Assembly: GCF_014646935.1 (NCBI RefSeq)
Contig: NZ_BMOF01000017.1
Location: forward strand, 1 to 41,922
Direction: 5' to 3'
DNA from: Calditerricola satsumensis
GTDB taxonomy: Bacteria; Bacillota; Bacilli; Calditerricolales; Calditerricolaceae
Length of the DNA stretch: 41,922 bases
Shown here: positions 9,378-17,660 of the stretch, piece by piece
How the letters are laid out: each line of letters begins with the position of its first letter
How positions within the stretch are numbered: the first letter of the stretch is position 1
Program-made: the position numbers and the translations under genes
The notes under the pieces: generated by a model
What the model saw: the letters and a program-made list of their open reading frames with translations, nothing else
What the model was told of the DNA's origin: nothing
Databases searched by the model: none

Positions 9378-9433
9378 CGCAGGATGTGCAGCGCGTGCCA
9401 AAGCCGGCGGGAACGAGGGAGGGGGTGCAGCCG

Positions 9434-10465
9434 GTGAGCGAAGCAAAACGGCGGCTCTGCGGGGGGCCGGCGACGAAGGGGAGGGCCATACCGGCCGGGG
9501 CTGTGTCGCGGACGGCGATGGCCGCCAGGGCGCGCAAGTGGGCCGAGGAAGGATGGTCGCCCGGCGCCATTGTGCGTGCTGTGAATCGCGGGTTCGACCG
9601 GCAGCTGCGCGTTGTCATCGCCGGTGCCGTGCGCGACCTGGCCGACGGCGGGCGGCTCATACCGCCCGTATCCTTTTGCTGGGTCCTTCTTGGCAGCGGC
9701 GGACGGCGGGAGCTGACCCTGCATTCTGATCAGGACCACGCGCTGGTGGTGGCCGATGCGGAGGCAGTAGCGGCCGCCGTGCGGGAGTATTTTCGCACCC
9801 TGGCCGAGCGGGTGGTGGCGCGGCTGGAAGCGCTGGGCTACTCCCTCTGCCCGGGATTTGTCCTGCCGACCAATCCGCGATGGAACGGCACGGAAAAAGC
9901 GTGGCGGGAGGCGATCGAGGGGTATCTCGCGGTGCCCCATTGGGCGCATGTGCGCTATTTGCTTTTGGCCGTCGACATGCGCCCGGTTTTCGGCGATCTC
10001 CGGCTGGCCCGTCGCCTGCACGCGTGGGTGGTGGCGCGGTTGCGCGATGCGCCCTTTGTGTTGTGGATGGCGGCCGCCCGGAACCAAGAGCGCGCCGTGG
10101 CTCTTGACTGGCGCCTCCGGTTGCGCGTCGACGTTAGCGGCCCGCGCGCCGGCGCGGTGGACATCAAGGAAGGCGGCTACCTGCCGCTGGTAAACGCTGT
10201 GCGCCTCTGGGCCGTAGCCGAAGGGGTGCGCGCCACGTCAACCGAGCGGCGCATTGCCGTCCTCGAGCGGCGTGGGGTGTGGGACGCTTCCTTCGCCGCC
10301 CGCGTGCAGGAGGCACTCGCGACGCTTGAGGCCTACCGCCTGTGGGACAACCACGTCAACGTGGCGCGCCTGTCTGCCGTGGATCGGGAGGCGCTGCGCT
10401 TGGCGCTGCGTACGGTAAAGGCGCTGCAGGCGCGGACGGCCAAGCACTTCCGCAAGCCGAAGTGA
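9434..10465 (+). CDS. GlnD-like nucleotidyltransferase (DUF294 family)
   Basis: A 343-residue protein with the nucleotidyltransferase signature near residue 85: LLGSGGRRELTLHSDQDHALV, i.e. G-S...R-E...SDxD with the metal-binding Asp pair. The C-terminal half resembles the DUF294 C-terminal helical domain (DIKEGGYLPLVNAVRLWAV). The CBS or cyclic-nucleotide domains often found at the N-terminus of this family are missing, so the protein is nearly the catalytic core alone. GTG 9434 follows GAGGGAGGGGG at good spacing; an in-frame GTG at 9425 is less well placed. It lies 56 bases after amt and 13 bases before a DnaQ-like exonuclease. DUF294-exonuclease pairs are common; the substrate is unknown. 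Confidence 0.8.
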   Translation: MSEAKRRLCGGPATKGRAIPAGAVSRTAMAARARKWAEEGWSPGAIVRAVNRGFDRQLRVVIAGAVRDLADGGRLIPPVSFCWVLLGSGGRRELTLHSDQDHALVVADAEAVAAAVREYFRTLAERVVARLEALGYSLCPGFVLPTNPRWNGTEKAWREAIEGYLAVPHWAHVRYLLLAVDMRPVFGDLRLARRLHAWVVARLRDAPFVLWMAAARNQERAVALDWRLRLRVDVSGPRAGAVDIKEGGYLPLVNAVRLWAVAEGVRATSTERRIAVLERRGVWDASFAARVQEALATLEAYRLWDNHVNVARLSAVDREALRLALRTVKALQARTAKHFRKPK

Positions 10466-10478
10466 GGGGGGAAAACGC

Positions 10479-11225
10479 GTGCGGGATGCGGGTTTGCCCC
10501 AAACCTTGCTGAGCGTGTTCCGGCGCGTTTTGGGAACGCGCGTCTCCGCGGCCCTTGCTGCCGCTCTTGCGCAAAGCGGCGCGCGTGAGGCCGAGGCGTG
10601 GTTGCGCCGGATGCTCAAGGAGGCCAGCTCCCAAAACCTCTGGCACGCCCCGCTCGACGCGCTGCGGTACGTCGTCGTCGACACCGAGACGACCGGCTTC
10701 GACCCCCGCCGCGATGCCCTGATTGCCGTCGGCGCCGTGGAGATGGTCGGCGCGGAGCGGACGGCGCGCACCTTTCACACCCTCGTGCGCCCTGACCCGC
10801 CTGTGCCCATTCCGCCCCACGTGGCCAACCTTACCGGCATCCGTGACGCCGACGTTGCGACGGCGCCGCCCCTGGGTGAGGTGTTGCGGGGCTTTCTCGC
10901 GTTTGCCCGGGACGGTGTCCTCGTCATGCATCACGCCGGCCACGACGTGCGCTTTCTCAATGCCGCGCTGCGGCGGCGGATGGGCCTGACGCTGCCGCAC
11001 TGGGAGGTCGACACCTGCACGGTGGCCCGTCGCCTGGTCGAACTCCCGGCGTACCGCCTCGACGATGTGGTGGCGTGGTACGGCATCCCGGTGAACGGGC
11101 GGCACACCGCCCTCGGTGACGCTTCCCTTACGGCGGAGCTGTGGCGGCGCCAGCTCGACGAGCTCCGATCGCGCGGCATCACCACGCTCGGAAGGCTGTA
11201 CGAGACCGTCTGGCGCACGGGATGA
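10479..11225 (+). CDS. DnaQ-like 3'-5' exonuclease (DEDDh)
   Basis: A 248-residue protein. About 60 helical residues precede the exonuclease domain, which has all three Exo motifs: DTETTGFD (Asp68, Glu70), the HHAGHDVRFLN segment with Asp near 155, and HTALGD (His and Asp near 209 and 214). The spacing is that of the DnaQ/PolC epsilon family. It starts at GTG 10479 after GAGGGGGGAAAAC, 13 bases after the DUF294 gene, and is almost certainly co-transcribed with it. In many bacteria such pairs sit beside solute transporters, here amt. Whether it acts on DNA, RNA or a nucleotide product is not visible. Confidence 0.85.
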   Translation: MRDAGLPQTLLSVFRRVLGTRVSAALAAALAQSGAREAEAWLRRMLKEASSQNLWHAPLDALRYVVVDTETTGFDPRRDALIAVGAVEMVGAERTARTFHTLVRPDPPVPIPPHVANLTGIRDADVATAPPLGEVLRGFLAFARDGVLVMHHAGHDVRFLNAALRRRMGLTLPHWEVDTCTVARRLVELPAYRLDDVVAWYGIPVNGRHTALGDASLTAELWRRQLDELRSRGITTLGRLYETVWRTG

Positions 11226-11277
11226 CGGACCGCCGAGACGCTTGGCTAGCGCAGGGTTTGGCGTGGTTGGGTTGGGG

Positions 11278-11306
11278 GTGACGGTACCGCTGACGCGCGG
11301 TACAAT
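11278..11306 (+). promoter_or_regulatory. Promoter of moaC
   Basis: GTGACG (11278-11283) and TACAAT (11301-11306) with 17-bp spacing. The -10 is strong and the -35 matches four of six bases. Confidence 0.55.
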
Positions 11307-11330
11307 GGAACGGGAGAACCGATGGCTCGG

Positions 11331-11361
11331 CCCGCGGCAAAATCGTTTGCCACGTCGCGGG
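11331..11361 (+). promoter_or_regulatory. Hairpin in the moaC leader
   Basis: GGCAAA (11336-11341) pairs with TTTGCC (11346-11351) around ATCG, and an outer CCCGC/GCGGG pair closes it (11331-11335 with 11357-11361). It sits between the promoter and the ribosome site with no T-run, so it is a leader structure rather than a terminator. I do not recognise it as a known riboswitch; it is too small for the Moco element. Confidence 0.4.
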
Positions 11362-11395
11362 CCGGCGCACTTCGACGGGCAAGGGGGCGCACGCG

Positions 11396-11899
11396 ATGGA
11401 CCAGCGGGAACTGACCCACTTCAACGCGCAGGGGCGCGCGCGGATGGTGGACGTATCGGACAAGCCGGCAACGAAGCGCAAGGCGGTGGCTGTGAGCACC
11501 GTGCGCATGGCGCCGGAGACGCTGGCACGAATTCGCCAGGGCGGCGTAGAGAAGGGCGACGTGCTGGCCGTGGCCCAGGTGGCGGGCATTCTGGCGGCCA
11601 AAAAGACGCCCGAGCTCGTTCCCATGTGCCACCCGCTGCCCCTCACCGGCATCGACATCCGCTTCGCCTTCCCCGACGACCGGACGCTGCGCATCGAGGC
11701 GGAGGTGACCACCACCGCCCCCACCGGCGTAGAGATGGAAGCCCTCACGGCGGCCAGCGTCGCCGCCCTCACCGTCTACGACATGTGCAAGGCCCTCGAC
11801 AAGGCGATGGTCATCGGCCCGACGTACCTCGTGGAAAAGCGGGGCGGCAAAAGCGGCGATTTCGTGCGGGACGAGGCTCCGGACGCGCAGTGGGGATGA
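11396..11899 (+). CDS. moaC: Cyclic pyranopterin monophosphate synthase
   Basis: A 167-residue MoaC, which converts the cyclic guanosine product of MoaA into cPMP, the first stable intermediate of molybdenum cofactor synthesis. Conserved blocks: [14 protein letters not shown] (17-30), [10 protein letters not shown] (76-85), [11 protein letters not shown] (111-121) and [10 protein letters not shown] (129-138), which carries the catalytic Asp/Lys pair. Length is normal. ATG 11396 follows a GGGGGC-type site. It is transcribed alone from its own promoter, on the opposite strand from moaD-moeB 5 kb away; the other moa genes are not present here. Confidence 0.95.
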   Translation: MDQRELTHFNAQGRARMVDVSDKPATKRKAVAVSTVRMAPETLARIRQGGVEKGDVLAVAQVAGILAAKKTPELVPMCHPLPLTGIDIRFAFPDDRTLRIEAEVTTTAPTGVEMEALTAASVAALTVYDMCKALDKAMVIGPTYLVEKRGGKSGDFVRDEAPDAQWG

Positions 11900-11944
11900 A
11901 ACCTGGCCACGGGCCCTGGAACAATAAAAACAGCACCCGAGACC

Positions 11945-11985
11945 CAGCCCTTGCGGATGACGTGCAGCCGTGGCCGCAGGGGCTG
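11945..11985 (+). terminator. Long hairpin after moaC, possible terminator
   Basis: CAGCCCTTGCGG and CCGCAGGGGCTG pair over 12 positions with one wobble and a 17-nt loop. The sequence after it (TGTTATGTG) is only weakly T-rich, so termination efficiency is uncertain. Between it and the promoter at 12071 I see nothing but A+T-rich sequence. Confidence 0.45.
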
Positions 11986-12070
11986 TGTTATGTGTTCGTC
12001 ACCAGACAGATGAAGCGGGTTTTGTCGTAAGATACCGTCGAATATTGTCGTAATTTTGTCAAAAATCCCA

Positions 12071-12100
12071 TTGACGAATTTAATTTTCCGGGGGTATGAT
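12071..12100 (+). promoter_or_regulatory. Strong sigma-A promoter before the orphan small ORF
   Basis: TTGACG (12071-12076) and TATGAT (12095-12100), 18-bp spacing. It is followed at 12111-12123 by GAAGGAGGTGATC, which is complementary to nearly the whole anti-Shine-Dalgarno region of 16S rRNA. No ATG/GTG/TTG follows that site at a normal distance. A second AAGGAG lies at 12131-12136, with a CTG at 12141 that would open a frame of only 16 codons. Confidence 0.65.
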
Positions 12101-12165
12101 GGAATTGGAGGAAGGAGGTGATCTAGATTTAAGGAGAACCCTGGGTCAAAAACGAAACGGGTCGA

Positions 12166-12390
12166 GTGGAAATGTACGGGAAGGTGAATAGTGGATTTGA
12201 TATGGAAGTTGCAACGATGAAGGTCCGTACGTTGCTTCCTGATGAAAAAATTGCTTATCGTGTTGTTTATGAAGGTTCTCCTGTCCTCGTACCTGTTACA
12301 TTGCCAAGCAGGGAGAACATGTATTACGTGAGGCTTGCACAAGTTGGAGCATGGGACGCAAATGGTGAAGGGTATATTCAACACAAATAA
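12166..12390 (+). CDS. Small hypothetical protein, unrecognised
   Basis: A 74-residue ORF (GTG 12166; ATG 12172 also possible), visibly richer in A+T than the genes on either side. The product is soluble, mildly acidic, with no signal peptide, membrane segment or cysteine. I do not recognise it. In favour of a real gene: a strong promoter 65 bases upstream and a perfect terminator hairpin 32 bases downstream, which isolate it as its own transcription unit. Against: the excellent ribosome site at 12111 is 55 bases too far upstream, and the start has no good site of its own. It may be the remains of a longer acquired gene or a leader for the exporter operon that follows. Confidence 0.45.
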   Translation: MEMYGKVNSGFDMEVATMKVRTLLPDEKIAYRVVYEGSPVLVPVTLPSRENMYYVRLAQVGAWDANGEGYIQHK

Positions 12391-12421
12391 TAATGTATAA
12401 AGTTGAAATTTATTTATTATT

Positions 12422-12469
12422 AGTCACTGGTAGACAAGCTTACTTACTACCAGTGACTCATTATTTTTC
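12422..12469 (+). terminator. Intrinsic terminator after the small ORF
   Basis: AGTCACTGGTAG and CTACCAGTGACT form a perfect 12-bp stem with a 13-nt loop, followed by CATTATTTTT. It is immediately before the exporter operon. Confidence 0.85.
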
Positions 12470-12487
12470 TGTTTGGAGGGGCATGCC

Positions 12488-14506
12488 GTGACCGTATTTG
12501 CCGCATTGTTTCAGATGGAATGGCGCCTGTTCCGAAAAGATCTTTTCCTTTGGTTGGCGCAAGTACTGTTGTTGCTCTATTACACGGGAGTCGGATGGTA
12601 TTATTACCGGTATCCCGACGGGACGTTTGATGCCGGGGGCATGTTTAAGACCATGTCGTATTTGATGAGCATGGGCGTGATCGTGATCGGTCTTCTCGCG
12701 GGCGTGCTTTCGGCCCGCCGGGAGCAGTCTGCCCACTTTGCCGAGGTTATGGCCTCCCTGCCGGGCGATGCCGTTCGCCCCTTTGCCAAACTTTTGGCCT
12801 GGGCGACGGTTGTGTTGATCTTTTTCCTCTCGGCTTCTGTTGCGACATTGGGTCTCCAGTGGCTGATGAAAAGCCCGCTTCTTCGTTATTGGCCCGACAC
12901 CGTCGCGTATCTTGCGGTCTTCTGGGGTCTTCCCCTGTTAAGTGCGGGCATCCTCGGGTACGTGCTGGGCGTACTGGTGACGTCAAAATGGATTTATCCC
13001 TTCATCTTTCTCGTTTGGCTTACACTCACGCCCTACAATGGATGGCTTGAGTGGTTTCGCCTCCCGCATGCGTTGACGTTGTGGCTGAATCAGGGTGAAA
13101 TCGATTATCCCGTCTTCAACAGTTACGAAGGCCTTGCGGTTACCGCGGCGGCGTTTTGGCGTCACTTTTTTTTGCTCCTCCTTTCGTTGTCGTTGTTGGC
13201 CGCATCCCTTCTTGCCTGCCGTCTTCGCGACCGAACGCGGAAAGAGAGGATTGGGCTGGTCGCGCTTACCGTGCTCCCTTTTGTCTGCGCGTTGGCACTC
13301 GTGTCGAAGGTTAATCCCTACCCGGAGGGGGAAAATGTCGCTCTTCTTGCCGGACGGGACATGCGTCACTATGAAGAGGTGCAGCAACAATCCCCCCTGG
13401 GGAGCTCGTACGCGCGCCCTCCTTCTTTTTCCGTTCGGCAGGTTGTGTTAGATGTTGAACACCAGGGATACCGCATGTCGTACACCGCTGAACTCGGCAT
13501 CCAGACCCAGGGCAATGTCGACTGGCTGGAGTTCACCCTCTACCACGGATACACGGTTCAGGAAGCGAAACTTGGCGAGCAAAACCTTCCCTGGAAACGG
13601 GAAGGGGATCTCCTGCGGCTGAAATGGCCGGGAGGAAAAAAGGAAGGAACGGTTGTGTTACGCGTCGAAGGTTCCCCGGGGAGCGGCGGCGTGCTGAAGC
13701 CCCAGGCGATTTATCTTCCTTCGGGGTTTCCCTGGTACCCAATTCCCGGCAAATGGCGTGTGGCCGAGAGCCTTTATGCGTCACCCGCGTTTGGGTATCA
13801 ATTTCCGAGTCTTTTTCTCAATTTGGAGCTGAAGGAGCCGACGGATTTTAAAGTTTGGGTATCTTCCCCTCTCAAAATTTACAGTAACCTGCCAGAGGCC
13901 GGTACCAACGCGTTTCATGGAACCGCTTCAGGGCCAACCCTCCTGGCTGGAAAGCTTGTGGAGGCGCGAGTGAACGGCTACCGGATCGTCGCGCCGCCGG
14001 ATCGGATGAACCGCGTTCCCGCGGTGCTGGCTCATCTCCGGGAGAACGTCAAGCGCATGGGGGAACGGTTGGGAATCCCTGCTCCTTCCATCCCGTCTAA
14101 AATTTTTGTCGTGCCGCTGTATAGCGCACAGGGAGGACTAAACTTTCCGCTCAGGGTTTACCGTGACGCGCTTCATCTGGATGAACGTATCTTCCACATC
14201 TACTATGGCGAGGAAGGGGACTTCCTTGCTCAATCGAGGAGTATGTTGCCCGCTTTTTATTGGTATAGTCGCTACCGTGAATCGGATGGCTACGCCCCGT
14301 TTTTTCTGGCCGCCGTATACGAGCATATCTACGAAGGATCCTCTCTTTCTTCCTACGTAGATCAACCGATGCCGACGACCTATCAGCAGGCGGTACAAGA
14401 GATCTTGCGCCTGGAGCGGGAAAGGAAAACGGACGAGGCAAAGCGGAAACTTTCAGCCTGGTACAAGAGCTTGACAGCCAGAACGACAGGGAGGCTGGAG
14501 CAGTGA
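12488..14506 (+). CDS. ABC-2 type permease with degenerate M1-peptidase-like ectodomain
   Basis: A 672-residue membrane protein; GTG 12488 follows GGAGGGG at 6 nt (an in-frame TTG at 12473 overlaps that site). Residues 1-265 contain about six hydrophobic helices in the ABC-2 permease pattern. From about residue 285 a long hydrophilic part begins that resembles M1 aminopeptidases: a beta-rich domain (LDVEHQGYRMSYTAEL, IYLPSGFPWYPIPG), the NAFHGTASGPTLLAG stretch, and helical blocks like the M1 catalytic domain. The zinc motif HExxH is absent; the corresponding place reads IFHIYYGEEGDF, so it should be inactive. Fusions of ABC-2 permease with M1 domains are known, mostly with the active site. 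The gene overlaps the ATPase start by GTGA. The function is presumably export, substrate unknown. Confidence 0.7.
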   Translation: MTVFAALFQMEWRLFRKDLFLWLAQVLLLLYYTGVGWYYYRYPDGTFDAGGMFKTMSYLMSMGVIVIGLLAGVLSARREQSAHFAEVMASLPGDAVRPFAKLLAWATVVLIFFLSASVATLGLQWLMKSPLLRYWPDTVAYLAVFWGLPLLSAGILGYVLGVLVTSKWIYPFIFLVWLTLTPYNGWLEWFRLPHALTLWLNQGEIDYPVFNSYEGLAVTAAAFWRHFFLLLLSLSLLAASLLACRLRDRTRKERIGLVALTVLPFVCALALVSKVNPYPEGENVALLAGRDMRHYEEVQQQSPLGSSYARPPSFSVRQVVLDVEHQGYRMSYTAELGIQTQGNVDWLEFTLYHGYTVQEAKLGEQNLPWKREGDLLRLKWPGGKKEGTVVLRVEGSPGSGGVLKPQAIYLPSGFPWYPIPGKWRVAESLYASPAFGYQFPSLFLNLELKEPTDFKVWVSSPLKIYSNLPEAGTNAFHGTASGPTLLAGKLVEARVNGYRIVAPPDRMNRVPAVLAHLRENVKRMGERLGIPAPSIPSKIFVVPLYSAQGGLNFPLRVYRDALHLDERIFHIYYGEEGDFLAQSRSMLPAFYWYSRYRESDGYAPFFLAAVYEHIYEGSSLSSYVDQPMPTTYQQAVQEILRLERERKTDEAKRKLSAWYKSLTARTTGRLEQ

Positions 14507-15366
14507 TCCTTCAAATTGAACAGGTGCAGAAAGCGTTCAGAAAGAAAACGGCGTTGGAAGACGTGACGTTGACCATAAAACCGGGCATCTTTGGGCTTCT
14601 GGGTCCCAACGGGGCCGGCAAGACCACCTTGATGCGCATCTTGGCCACCATCCTTCGCCCTGACCGGGGTTCGATAACGGCCGACGGGATCGATTGGACG
14701 CGCGATGCACACCGGGTGCGGGCGATGCTCGGGTATTTGCCGCAGGACTTCGGCATTTTTCGCAACGTGACGGCGCGCGAGGTGTTGGCGTACATCGGCA
14801 CACTCAAGGGCGTGGAAAAGGGGCAACTGAAACGGCAGATCGACGCGGTCCTCGAAGAGGTGAACTTGACGGCGCATGCGGACAAGAAGGTGGGCACGTT
14901 CTCCGGCGGGATGCGGCGGCGGCTCGGCATTGCGCAAGCCTTGCTGGGCGACCCTAAGTTGATCGTGATCGACGAGCCGACGGCGGGGCTTGACCCCGAG
15001 GAGCGGGTGCGTTTTCGCCTCCTCCTGCGCCGCCTGGTCCGGGAGGAGCGGGTGGTCGTCCTTTCCACGCACATTGTGGGAGATGTGGAAGCCGTGTGCG
15101 ACCAGCTGGCGGTGATCAAGAAGGGGAAGGCCCATCTCTTTGCCTCTCCCGAAGAGCTGGCGCAGGTTGCCGACGGCCGGGTTTGGCGTTGGGTGGGCGA
15201 CGCCCGGGAATACGCCCTGCTGGAAGAGAAGTATCGCATCGTCTCGTCTGTGTCGCGGGGGAGCACCATGGAAGCGCGCATCTTGAGCGACACGCGGCCG
15301 AGTGAAGCGGCCGAACCCGCCACACCCTCGCTGGAGGAGGGCTACCTCGTATGGGTCGGCGAATGA
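14503..15366 (+). CDS. ABC transporter ATP-binding protein
   Basis: A 287-residue ATPase of the ABC-2 export/drug-resistance class. Motifs: Walker A GPNGAGKTT (34-42), Q-loop YLPQDFG (about 82-88), signature FSGGMRRRLGIAQALL (131-146), Walker B LIVIDEPTAGLDP (151-163) and H-loop STHIVGDV (about 187-194). A C-terminal extension of about 60 residues follows the core. The start GTG 14503 overlaps the stop of the upstream permease (GTGA) and its end overlaps the next membrane gene, so the three are translationally coupled and should form one complex. Confidence 0.92.
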   Translation: MILQIEQVQKAFRKKTALEDVTLTIKPGIFGLLGPNGAGKTTLMRILATILRPDRGSITADGIDWTRDAHRVRAMLGYLPQDFGIFRNVTAREVLAYIGTLKGVEKGQLKRQIDAVLEEVNLTAHADKKVGTFSGGMRRRLGIAQALLGDPKLIVIDEPTAGLDPEERVRFRLLLRRLVREERVVVLSTHIVGDVEAVCDQLAVIKKGKAHLFASPEELAQVADGRVWRWVGDAREYALLEEKYRIVSSVSRGSTMEARILSDTRPSEAAEPATPSLEEGYLVWVGE

Positions 15367-16058
15367 CGTTCCCTCCGCTTTGGCTCGACCTGCGCGCGAT
15401 GGGCTGGAATTTTTCCTTTCCCCTCGTGGCGCATCTGGGAATGGTGTTTTACCTTTACTTTGGCCAAGGGGGCCGGGTGGGCCTGCTGACGGCGGAAACC
15501 ATTCTGAAAACGGTCGGCTTATGGTCGCCGCTGTTGATTACGTTTTGGATTGTGGCCCTGTACCAGGACTGGGTCGAAAGCGATGGGAAGGAGGCGCTGC
15601 TGGCGCTGCCTTACAAGAACTGGGCCTTTGGGATCGGGCGTGTGCTCCGCACGACCGCGCTCTATGGATTGTTCGTGTTGTGTGTGACCCGCTTGCTTTT
15701 CCTTTTTAGTCCCGACAGGGGTGTGTCGCCTCTGGTGTGGGTGATTTTGGCCACGAGCATCCTGTTCTTTGCCGCGCTGGCGTTTTTCGCCGTTGTGCTC
15801 ACCCGGCGCCTGGTCTATACGTATCTGCTTGTGGCTGTCTTTTCCTTGGGGGAAGGAGTGCGCGTGTATGCGTTGAGTCTTCGGGTTGGCTATTCGGTGC
15901 TCTCGCACAGCACCGTCTCGTTTAATCCTTTTCAGACGGTCTGGCCGTTGCCCGGTGCCAGTCCGCTTCGGGTAACGCTGATCTTGTTTGTTGCAGCCCT
16001 GCTTCTCCTGTTCCTGGGACAACTGCTCGTGAACCGGCGGGAGTATCTGCTTAGGTAA
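15351..16058 (+). CDS. Second membrane subunit of the ABC exporter
   Basis: A 235-residue protein with about six hydrophobic helices and short loops, typical in size and topology of a single ABC-2 permease half. I do not recognise a specific family. ATG 15351 follows GAGGAGG (15334-15340) at 10 nt and lies inside the ATPase gene; ATG 15363 would give the classic ATGA overlap but sits too far from the site. Gene order permease/ectodomain - ATPase - permease suggests a heteromeric exporter. Confidence 0.7.
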   Translation: MGRRMTFPPLWLDLRAMGWNFSFPLVAHLGMVFYLYFGQGGRVGLLTAETILKTVGLWSPLLITFWIVALYQDWVESDGKEALLALPYKNWAFGIGRVLRTTALYGLFVLCVTRLLFLFSPDRGVSPLVWVILATSILFFAALAFFAVVLTRRLVYTYLLVAVFSLGEGVRVYALSLRVGYSVLSHSTVSFNPFQTVWPLPGASPLRVTLILFVAALLLLFLGQLLVNRREYLLR

Positions 16059-16396
16059 TGCATTTCGGTTTTCCATCCCACTTTAACGTACAGGGCCGCG
16101 AGCCCATGGTGGTGCGCGACCATTCGTGGAAAATCCGATATACCATTGGGGAAGGGGAGGCGCGAACGATTTTTAAAGAACTCAAACGAGGGGAGTGGAT
16201 GCAGAACGATCGCATTCCGGTTAATGACAATGCAGAACAGATGGGATGGGTGCGCATTACCACATACGTTCCCGGCAAGGAATTGGCGCTAAAGTTTCGT
16301 GACGTATTGTTGGCGATTCGCGGCGACGTCGACAGAGCTGCTGCGGGTACGGTTCAAACAAGCCGAGACACATCCGACGGTGATTCTGCTGTTTGA
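16058..16396 (+). CDS. Hypothetical protein in the exporter operon
   Basis: A 112-residue soluble, charged ORF. Its ATG overlaps the TAA of the preceding gene (TAATG), but no convincing ribosome site precedes it. Later in-frame starts at 16106 and 16199 are possible, the latter after GAGGGGAGTG. No known domain is seen. It could be a real coupled gene or a degenerating one. The next 139 bases up to 16535 contain no convincing gene, although one short frame from 16415 runs into the following gene in another phase. Confidence 0.4.
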   Translation: MHFGFPSHFNVQGREPMVVRDHSWKIRYTIGEGEARTIFKELKRGEWMQNDRIPVNDNAEQMGWVRITTYVPGKELALKFRDVLLAIRGDVDRAAAGTVQTSRDTSDGDSAV

Positions 16397-16535
16397 AAGA
16401 AGTAGAGAAGGGTCTTGAGGTCCCATATGATGCTGTGTGCGTTGGACGGTTATCCCTATGCATTAGAAAAAGAGCTGCAAATCGACGAAAAACCGGGTTA
16501 CGAAAGGCTAACCCGTAGGTCAGGGAGGCGGTCCA

Positions 16536-17216
16536 ATGAACCGGTTGGGCGTGGTTGTCTTGGGTATTGCCGTATTTGGCTCGTTTTTCTTCCTCAGCTC
16601 TGTGTTGGCCCTGGTCAGCGAGTCCATGCAAGGGGTTGTACGCGGTTCCCTGCACCTGATGTACGAACCGGTTCGTCCTCTCTTTGAGCGGTTTTCTTTG
16701 CCCGATGATGATCCGCGAATCCTCTACCCCATTTTGCTTTCTTCTGCGCTGTGGGGGATCCTCGGCGGGGCGGCGAGCGCGTTGGCGGCCTTCTTTGCCC
16801 AACGGGAGAGAAAACGCCTGGCGGTCGCGGCGATGGGGCTTGGCATGGCCCTGTTCATCGCAGGTGCCCTGCTCATCGGCAATGTCGCCCAGAAGAGTGT
16901 GATTTACCGGACCTGGATGTGGGGCGGCACGGCAATCCTCGTGCTGCTGGTTGCTGCCGTCGCGGTCTCCTGGACGGCCGCCGTTCGCTCGCCGTGGAAG
17001 GCCGTGGGCTTGTCCGTCTTGATTCCCCTCGTGTGTTTCAGCGTGCTGTTTTCTATCGCGCAGACGTTTCCTACTCTTTATGAACCTGACGGAACGGGTT
17101 GGGATGACTATTCGGCAGCGGCTTCCGTTTTGTTGGGCGGCTTGTCGGCGCTGGCGCTTACCCCCGTCTTTACCGTGGCGGCAGCGCTTGTGCAGAAGCG
17201 GCTGAGGAGGGGCTGA
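16536..17216 (+). CDS. Hypothetical membrane protein
   Basis: A 226-residue protein with about six transmembrane helices; it starts at ATG 16536 after CAGGGAGGCGGTCC. The first helix (GVVVLGIAVFGSFFFLSSVL) is followed by a 45-residue hydrophilic loop, and the rest is helix-loop-helix with short basic loops. No family recognised. The GC level is lower than in the flanking housekeeping genes. It is coupled to the next gene: the ribosome site of that gene lies inside its last codons. Confidence 0.6.
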   Translation: MNRLGVVVLGIAVFGSFFFLSSVLALVSESMQGVVRGSLHLMYEPVRPLFERFSLPDDDPRILYPILLSSALWGILGGAASALAAFFAQRERKRLAVAAMGLGMALFIAGALLIGNVAQKSVIYRTWMWGGTAILVLLVAAVAVSWTAAVRSPWKAVGLSVLIPLVCFSVLFSIAQTFPTLYEPDGTGWDDYSAAASVLLGGLSALALTPVFTVAAALVQKRLRRG

Positions 17217-17218
17217 GG

Positions 17219-17503
17219 GTGGTGAATCCATGGATTTTTCTGTGGTGGTTCTCCCTCGTCGTGTCGGTGATCGCCTTTGGCTATGCCGTTTGGAAAACCT
17301 CGGCGGGGTGGATGCTGGTGAGTTTGGTCACGATCTTGCCCCTTGCGCACTACTTTTCCGGGGCCAATAATTGGCTTCAGTCGCTTGCTGCCCTTCCGCT
17401 CGTCCATGTGGGCTTGGCCGTTTGTTTTTGGTGGAAGAGATACCGGCGTGCATCAGTGAGGCAAACGCGTGGCGACCGATGGAAATCGAGAAAAGAAAAT
17501 TAG
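17219..17503 (+). CDS. Small hypothetical membrane protein
   Basis: A 94-residue protein with three hydrophobic segments and a basic C-terminal tail; GTG 17219 is placed 7 nt after AGGAGGGG, only 2 bases after the previous stop, so translation is coupled. No family recognised. The last part (ANNWLQSLAALPLVHVGLAV) appears again in degraded form 180 bases downstream, suggesting an ancient tandem duplication. Confidence 0.55.
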   Translation: MVNPWIFLWWFSLVVSVIAFGYAVWKTSAGWMLVSLVTILPLAHYFSGANNWLQSLAALPLVHVGLAVCFWWKRYRRASVRQTRGDRWKSRKEN

Positions 17504-17539
17504 AAACTCTTTTTAAGAATATATGGTTTCTTCCTTAAC

Positions 17540-17633
17540 CATCTGGCTTCCGGGTGAACAATTCGATTTGGTTGCTTGCCGTGCTCTCGTTGTTCCAGTG
17601 GGTATTGCAGTTTGCTTTTGTTTGGTAGAAGTC
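17540..17633 (+). pseudogene. Probable remnant of a paralogue of the 94-residue membrane gene
   Basis: In one frame the sequence reads NNSIWLLAVLSLFQWVLQF up to a TAG at 17631-17633 and aligns with the end of the gene at 17219-17503 (NNWLQSLAALPLVHVGLAV). At DNA level TTCCGGG, GCTTGC, TCCA-TGGG, GTTT and TTTTGG-GAAG recur in order with small gaps. Only the 3' end is left, with a stop codon just before it. The alignment was done by eye. Confidence 0.4.
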
Positions 17634-17660
17634 CTTCGGGGAAGGGAGAGAGAAAGGGGG

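Noticed and set aside
11331-11361. Moco riboswitch upstream of moaC
   Set aside because: Only one short hairpin is present; the known Moco element is much larger with several conserved helices that I cannot find here.
16415-16687. Possible small gene between the 112-residue ORF and the 226-residue membrane gene
   Set aside because: It overlaps the membrane gene in another frame by 150 bases, and its C-terminal half is plainly the shadow of that gene; no ribosome site.
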